Of a stretch of 22,075 bases of DNA, positions 18,066 to 22,075 are shown piece after piece. The notes beneath the pieces were generated by a model. The model searched no databases and was not told the origin of the DNA. It saw only the letters and a list, made by a program, of their open reading frames with translations. Source of the DNA: Mikrocytos mackini. Lineage: Eukaryota > Endomyxa > Ascetosporea > Mikrocytida > Mikrocytiidae. Where the stretch lies: the NCBI GenBank assembly GCA_030180075.1, contig JASNJN010000169.1, positions 1 through 22,075 of the forward strand, given 5' to 3'. The position numbers and the translations under genes were made by a program. How positions within the stretch are numbered: position 1 is the stretch's first letter; the number at the start of each line of letters is the position of its first letter.

Positions 18066-18397
18066 TTAAAATTTTTATTTAAAACAAACGTTTCAAAAAT
18101 TTGAATTCAATTTTAAATTCAATAATTTTAAAAATATTTGAATTTATATGTTTGCTGAATTTGTTTTCGTTAGATTGTAAAATTTACTGGTGACAATTTT
18201 ATATGTCTTTGGTTGAGTTTATAACCTAAATATTTTTAATAGAAACTCGGAAACGTTGTGTAATAAATTGAAGTTTATTAGAGGAATATATTTTTTATTT
18301 TATAAAACATACATTGTAATTGCAGAGTTTATTTTCCAACAACATTTGAATTTTATTTTCATTGCGAACATTTATTATTTATTTCAACTTTATTAAA
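18066..18397. promoter_or_regulatory. Shared upstream region of two divergent genes
   Basis: 332 bp of very AT-rich DNA separates the two start codons, with no ORF. It must contain both promoters, but I see no distinctive motif beyond poly-A/T tracts. Within 18080-18140 the phrase GAATTCAATTTTAAATTCAA is partly self-complementary. Confidence 0.3.
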
Positions 18398-18985
18398 ATG
18401 TTAGATAATATCGTCAATTTTCAACGTTGTATTGGACAGGCAAAGAATGTGATAAAATTCTTGTTTTCAGGGTATCCCTACTCCCTTCTCCCTCGCATTA
18501 AAATCACCATACTAGCCTTGCTCATGTATTTCAATCATCATACGGCTAGGTTTTCCTTTCACACATTTCTCAACGATATCTTTATCCTACAACTAGTCGC
18601 AAAAGAGATTAGTTATATTGATATTGAAAATTGGTTTCTAGCTACAAATGGCAACATGCTCCCCGAGCGCAATTGGTACAACAAAGAAGAAATTCTAAGC
18701 TATGGATATAAAAGGTACAAGATAGACAAAATTCGAACATACAATGATGGTTATTTATTAAGCAGTAGATTGTTATATGGGCCTGTAATAAGTACTTTGA
18801 TCATTACAATGGATGGAGAAATGTTTAAATATCCGATCCTTGTGTTGTCTAGAAGTCATAATGGGAAATTCTGGTTTGTAAGACATGATTTGACCATTTA
18901 TATACAACGAAGAGAGATAATTTATAGTGTAAGAGGAAATGAGGTCAATGAGAGAATTGATGATAAATTTTACCAATATATCTAA
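18398..18985 (+). CDS. Hypothetical protein of 195 residues
   Basis: I place the start at the first ATG (MLDNIVNFQRCIGQAKN). The open frame continues upstream only to a TTG, which is unlikely to start a eukaryotic protein. One hydrophobic stretch (RIKITILALLMYF, about residues 33-45) might be a buried helix or weak membrane segment. There is no signal peptide. The rest is rich in Tyr, Ile, Arg and Asn (for example LLYGPVISTLIITMDGEMF). No domain was recognised. No stops or frame breaks are seen and the composition is protein-like, so I treat it as a gene. Confidence 0.65.
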   Translation: MLDNIVNFQRCIGQAKNVIKFLFSGYPYSLLPRIKITILALLMYFNHHTARFSFHTFLNDIFILQLVAKEISYIDIENWFLATNGNMLPERNWYNKEEILSYGYKRYKIDKIRTYNDGYLLSSRLLYGPVISTLIITMDGEMFKYPILVLSRSHNGKFWFVRHDLTIYIQRREIIYSVRGNEVNERIDDKFYQYI

Positions 18986-19199
18986 GTTATAATGCTCTGA
19001 AATATAATGAAGTAAAGATTTTATGGTTTTCTGGTTATTGTAGTTTTTAGATATGTCTATTTTCCCTATAAAATGTTTTTTGTAGGAATGGGTGTTCTTT
19101 ATATGAGTAATACAGTATACCATTTATATAGTTCGTAAATATATGATAAAATAAAAATCACATACTTTGGTGAAGTTTGCAGAAAAATACTTTATAAAT

Positions 19200-19589
19200 T
19201 CGTAAAATTTTCTGAGTATCACATATCTGAGTATCAATAAAATTGAGAATTTTCTTTATAATCTCTATAACCATTTATTTTTCATATTCGACCGTTTTTG
19301 TCGATATTTTTCAAACTATAATCATCGTTCAATATAGCGACACGGCCTATAAGTTGACTGTTATATGTTTTGTCCAAAATTTTATTAGTTCGGGGAAATC
19401 AAGTTATAATTTCCATACGAATAATTTTGTAGTTTATAATATTTTCTCGAGGAAAACGCTAACTCGAATGTTTAAGCGGTATTTCTCCTTTCGCGATGCC
19501 AATTTTATAGCAATGTTCGGTCAAAATTAAACATGTATTGGCGTTATATAGGAATGTCGATACATTTGATTGGTTTTAACAACTTTTAT
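19200..19589 (-). pseudogene. Possible decayed coding fragment
   Basis: One minus-strand frame is unusually open for such AT-rich DNA: about 51 codons ending in a stop near 19450, then about 20 and 40 codons between further stops. Readable pieces include CLILTEHCYKIGIAKGEIPL and NDDYSLKNIDKNGRI. The plus-strand ORF opposite starts at TTG and is oily, as expected for antisense. I do not recognise the family. Chance is a real alternative. Confidence 0.25.
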
Positions 19590-20102
19590 TTCTACAATGC
19601 TATTTATTATATGTTTACCTTTTTAAAATGTTAATTTTCTAGAAATGAAATCAACTAGAAAAGCAACCAGAAGTGGCATTTATGTTAGAGCAGATGAACA
19701 TTCTGGGAAGAATTGAGACTCAACGTTATTCCAATTCTTGATGATCCATGGTATCGGGAATTAATCAGGATAATAACTAGGACCCCGAAAACAATCTTTA
19801 AAATTGCACATGAGTATTATTAAGTTCTTATAAAGCTCCAGTGCGATTTCGAGTCCTATGGAGGCTCTGGTAGCGATATTTAAAGGTAATATAAAGCAAT
19901 GACACAAATTTTGCCATTTTAGATAAATAGACTCATATAACAGCAATTTTAAATAATAAATGGAATTATTTGAGTTGGAAATCTGTTAAAATTCTACCAA
20001 GAATGTTTATTTCAAGAGAAAAATTAAACACGTAATATTTATCATCAATATGTATTTAATACTGTTATCAACACTTAATCGGATTTATTCTATCATTATA
20101 GG
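19590..20102. other. AT-rich spacer, no gene
   Basis: I see no supported gene. At 19771 the sequence TAATAAC is followed by TAGGACCCCG. The same TAATAAC-TAGG junction starts MITE D (21763) and another candidate at 22011, so a degraded hAT-type end may lie at 19778. I could not find its other end. Confidence 0.3.
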
Positions 20103-20402
20103 TTATTTTCGGGAAAGCATGTTCATTTGCCCCATATTTTGTGAATGTGCCCGAAATCCCTTAAAATCTCGCAACAAATGATTTATTTGTTTTATTAAGA
20201 TTTTCTGAAGAAATATACAGTGAACTGAGTGCACAGATGGTGTTTTAAACTCATATCGCCACGGTAATACACAATTTTTGTAATTATGGTACATTTCACA
20301 TTTCAAACCATGTAAATTACGTTTGGTTAATGATAAAGAATTATTTAACGATATTTCATGGCCTCCCACTGAAATCTTATGCTCTAGACTTAAATCATTC
20401 AA
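20103..20402 (-). pseudogene. Open frame of about 100 codons, probable gene remnant
   Basis: The frame is open for 99 codons but opens with TTG. The first ATG is internal, at the Met of CEMYHNYK. Composition is protein-like, with Cys and His (GLKCEMYH, NCVLPWRYEF, HSVHC), vaguely like a zinc-binding transposase N-terminus, but I cannot assign it. It ends just before a GC-richer block. I regard it as a fragment of a former element gene or a chance ORF. Confidence 0.3.
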
Positions 20403-20451
20403 AATTATATATTATGGCAAAAATTTTTTAAATTTTAAAATTTTCCCTGGG

Positions 20452-21460
20452 TATCGCTGCAGAGTGCAACACGAGCCTAGGATGGAGGTGAAGAGCCCGA
20501 GGTCGCAACAACTAGCGCGACAAGGGCTCCACATTCCTCCCAGCCTTCGAAACGGCCTATAACCGAACCCCCGTCTGGTCCCCTATTAGGGATACAATAA
20601 AGCCTGATGGGGAACCAAGTTGGTCTGTCCCGTCATTAACGCTTTAACGCGGAGCCGCAAGGCCCACAATAAGAAGACGGGTCCGGAATCAATTCATGAT
20701 TCCCTGGCCACATGCCGGTTAAACCACCCAAAGGGAAGGTTAACCATGAATACCAGTTCTCAATGAGAAGGTGGTGAAACTTTGCGTCAACCAGACATGA
20801 GCATTTTCGATGATTTCCGGACCCGAACCGACCCGAAACGGGTCGGGCGGGCTCGGGTCGAAAATCAAAATCATTTTGGTCGTAAAATTTTTGAATTTTT
20901 GAAAATTATTGATCAAAATAGTGTTATAAAAGTTGGTAAATCAACTTTTTGATTATAACCAAATAGAATTATCCCTCCGAATATAGTATATTTCACTTAT
21001 CTAAATCTCTGAATAGGTTTAGTAGGTTTAAAAGGTGACATTATCGACAATTTTGGTCTTTCGTGATTTGTTGAGAATTTTTGGTGATTTTGGACCTTCT
21101 TCCGCCCGAACCCGACCCGATCGGGTCGGGTACGCTCATGTCTGGCGTCAACCCTTTGGGCTCATCGCATAGACCTAAAGGTCTCCGTTTTATATCGCCA
21201 TAGACGAAGAAACGGAGTGGTATCGTTTGATACCATAGCGACCTGGTGATAGCCCAGTAACCTGGCCAGCCACATACACGCCGAACCCCCAGTGAAGGGA
21301 GTAGTAAGCGGAAATAAGTGGTTTTGACTGGGTTATCATAGGGTCTGAAAATCGCCCTGGGGAAACCAGGATGAGGCTTGGGATAAACAAAGTGAACCAC
21401 CAAGTTGGAACCGAATCCATTGGTTTCACAAGGAAGGGCTGAAGTGACCAGGCGATAGTG
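20452..21460. other. GC-richer, hairpin-rich block, non-coding; possible retroelement UTR or structured RNA
   Basis: The block stands out from the AT-rich flanks. All frames contain stops, so it is probably not coding. It is full of local inverted repeats. A nested stem at about 20480-20540 pairs GGAGG with CCTCC, GAGCCC with GGGCTC and GTCGC with GCGAC. Others are CCCTATTAGGG (20580-20590), GGAATCAATTCATGATTCC and GGTTAA..TTAACC. It ends in a short TAAT-rich tail (about 21464-21482) and may be flanked by TTTAAAATT on both sides. Such features fit a UTR of a non-LTR retrotransposon or another structured RNA, but no reverse transcriptase is present. A MITE splits it at 20792-21144. Confidence 0.45.
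20784..21152. mobile_element. hAT-type MITE C with perfect 8-bp target duplication
   Basis: The element spans 20792-21144 (353 bp). The ends CAGACATGAGC and GCTCATGTCTG form an 11-bp perfect inverted repeat. GCGTCAAC is duplicated exactly at 20784-20791 and 21145-21152. Subterminal GC-rich blocks rich in GACCCG/CGGGTC pair with each other and with themselves (about 20820-20860 and 21101-21130). The centre is AT-rich without an ORF. CAG/CTG ends and 8-bp duplication place it with hAT-like elements. Confidence 0.95.
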
Positions 21461-21761
21461 CCTTAATTAATAATAATTAATTATAGGTTTAAAATTGTCT
21501 CCCGCAAAAAAGAAATTGGGACCATATGAAACAGCCTTTATATCAGTGATGTTCGCGAAGACATAAAATAAAAATTCTGGAGGTTTTGAAAGAGTGATTT
21601 AAGCCAAATAGGCATAAAAACGGGACATAATGGACATATTTTAAAAATAAAAATGTCAAATATCGAACAAAAAGAAAAAAATTCAAAAAAATTTTTTTTA
21701 AGAATATGTATTTTTTATCTCATAAAAACCTTGTGACATTTTTCAAAATTTATTTTCATGA
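21461..21761. other. AT-rich spacer, nothing recognised
   Basis: After the TAAT-rich tail of the GC-richer block the sequence is plain AT-rich DNA with A and T runs near 21640-21720. No ORF, repeat or RNA gene was seen. Confidence 0.4.
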
Positions 21762-21968
21762 TTAATAACTAGGGGTCGGAAAATATGTGATTTAGTACAA
21801 ATCATATATTTTTACCAAATTTCTGAAAATTTTCCACCCATAATTACTCCGATTTGAAGGAATTCATATATTTTATTTTAATAAAAATTCGAACTTACAA
21901 TGAGATTTTGGCAAAATCATATATTTGCCGATTTTTTTGTCATATATTTTCCGACCCCTATTAATAAC
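21762..21968. mobile_element. hAT-type MITE D with perfect 8-bp target duplication
   Basis: The element spans 21770-21960 (191 bp). It starts TAGGGGTCGGAAAATATG and ends CATATATTTTCCGACCCCTA, a long inverted repeat with small gaps. TTAATAAC is duplicated exactly at 21762-21769 and 21961-21968. There is no coding capacity. The TAGGG end type and 8-bp duplication fit a hAT-like family different from MITEs A-C. Confidence 0.93.
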
Positions 21969-22010
21969 ACANAAATTAGAACATATTTCGTTTCAGCTGA
22001 TAATCCAAAG

Positions 22011-22075
22011 TAATAACTAGGGCTCCCGGAAATTGCTTTTATATTTATATAGGAAATTGCCCTAAAAACATGCAT
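22011..22075. mobile_element. Possible hAT-type element end cut by the window edge
   Basis: TAATAAC (22011-22017) is followed by TAGGGCTCCCGG, resembling the start of MITE D and its target. Inside, GGAAATTGC at 22027-22035 recurs near 22051. Without the right end this is only a candidate. Confidence 0.3.

Noticed and set aside
17608-18069. Plus-strand 153-residue ORF
   Set aside because: It is antisense to the 213-residue signal-peptide gene, which has the better start and composition.
21041-21429. Minus-strand ORFs of 120 and 79 residues
   Set aside because: The first crosses the border of MITE C, and the second lies in the hairpin-rich block. Both are Pro/Arg-rich by base composition and match nothing I know.

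Overview
The window looks like a stretch of an AT-rich, intron-poor eukaryotic genome, most likely a microsporidian with a transposon-loaded genome. Four things point that way: an intronless class I ribonucleotide reductase small subunit without a long N-terminal extension, a compact intronless replication factor C small subunit, several orphan short proteins with signal peptides, and many decaying transposons (MULE, Ty3/gypsy, hAT-like and Tc1/mariner-like). The host assignment is inference. No rRNA or tRNA gene was recognised to anchor it.

Layout. Positions 1-8200 are a transposon graveyard. It starts with a perfect 1,024-bp palindrome with ambiguous bases at its axis (31-1054). Next come a minus-strand gene decayed into fragments (about 1600-3045) and a MULE transposase broken by one frameshift (3428-4931, minus). 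Last is the integrase end of a Ty3/gypsy pol gene (about 5606-7805). Two different hAT-type MITEs have landed in that integrase. Removing each MITE with one copy of its 8-bp target duplication restores the reading frame, and the second junction falls exactly inside the GPY/F motif. A Tc1/mariner-like MITE with iterated 21-nt repeats in its inverted termini lies just after the pol stop codon.

Positions 8493-11233 hold a two-part gene. A P-loop ATPase (8705-9715) and a PD-(D/E)XK-like nuclease (9731-11233) are in the same frame, separated by a single TGA. The order (ATPase, winged-helix-like segment, nuclease) resembles the AAA-ATPase-like/PDDEXK and Crinkler-related families.

Positions 11665-18985 are a gene island: RNR2 (with an in-frame TAA at a conserved Glu position), a tiny basic ORF (minus), a secreted protein with a Trp-rich amphipathic tail, an RFC small subunit, two further signal-peptide proteins (minus) and an orphan 195-residue protein. 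RNR2 (dNTP supply) and RFC (clamp loading) both serve DNA replication. The signal-peptide proteins have no recognised function but would fit parasite secreted factors.

Positions 19000-22075 are again gene-poor. They contain decayed coding fragments, a conspicuously GC-richer and hairpin-rich block (about 20452-21460) interrupted by a hAT-type MITE with a perfect 8-bp duplication, a second short hAT-type MITE (21770-21960) and a possible third one cut by the window end.
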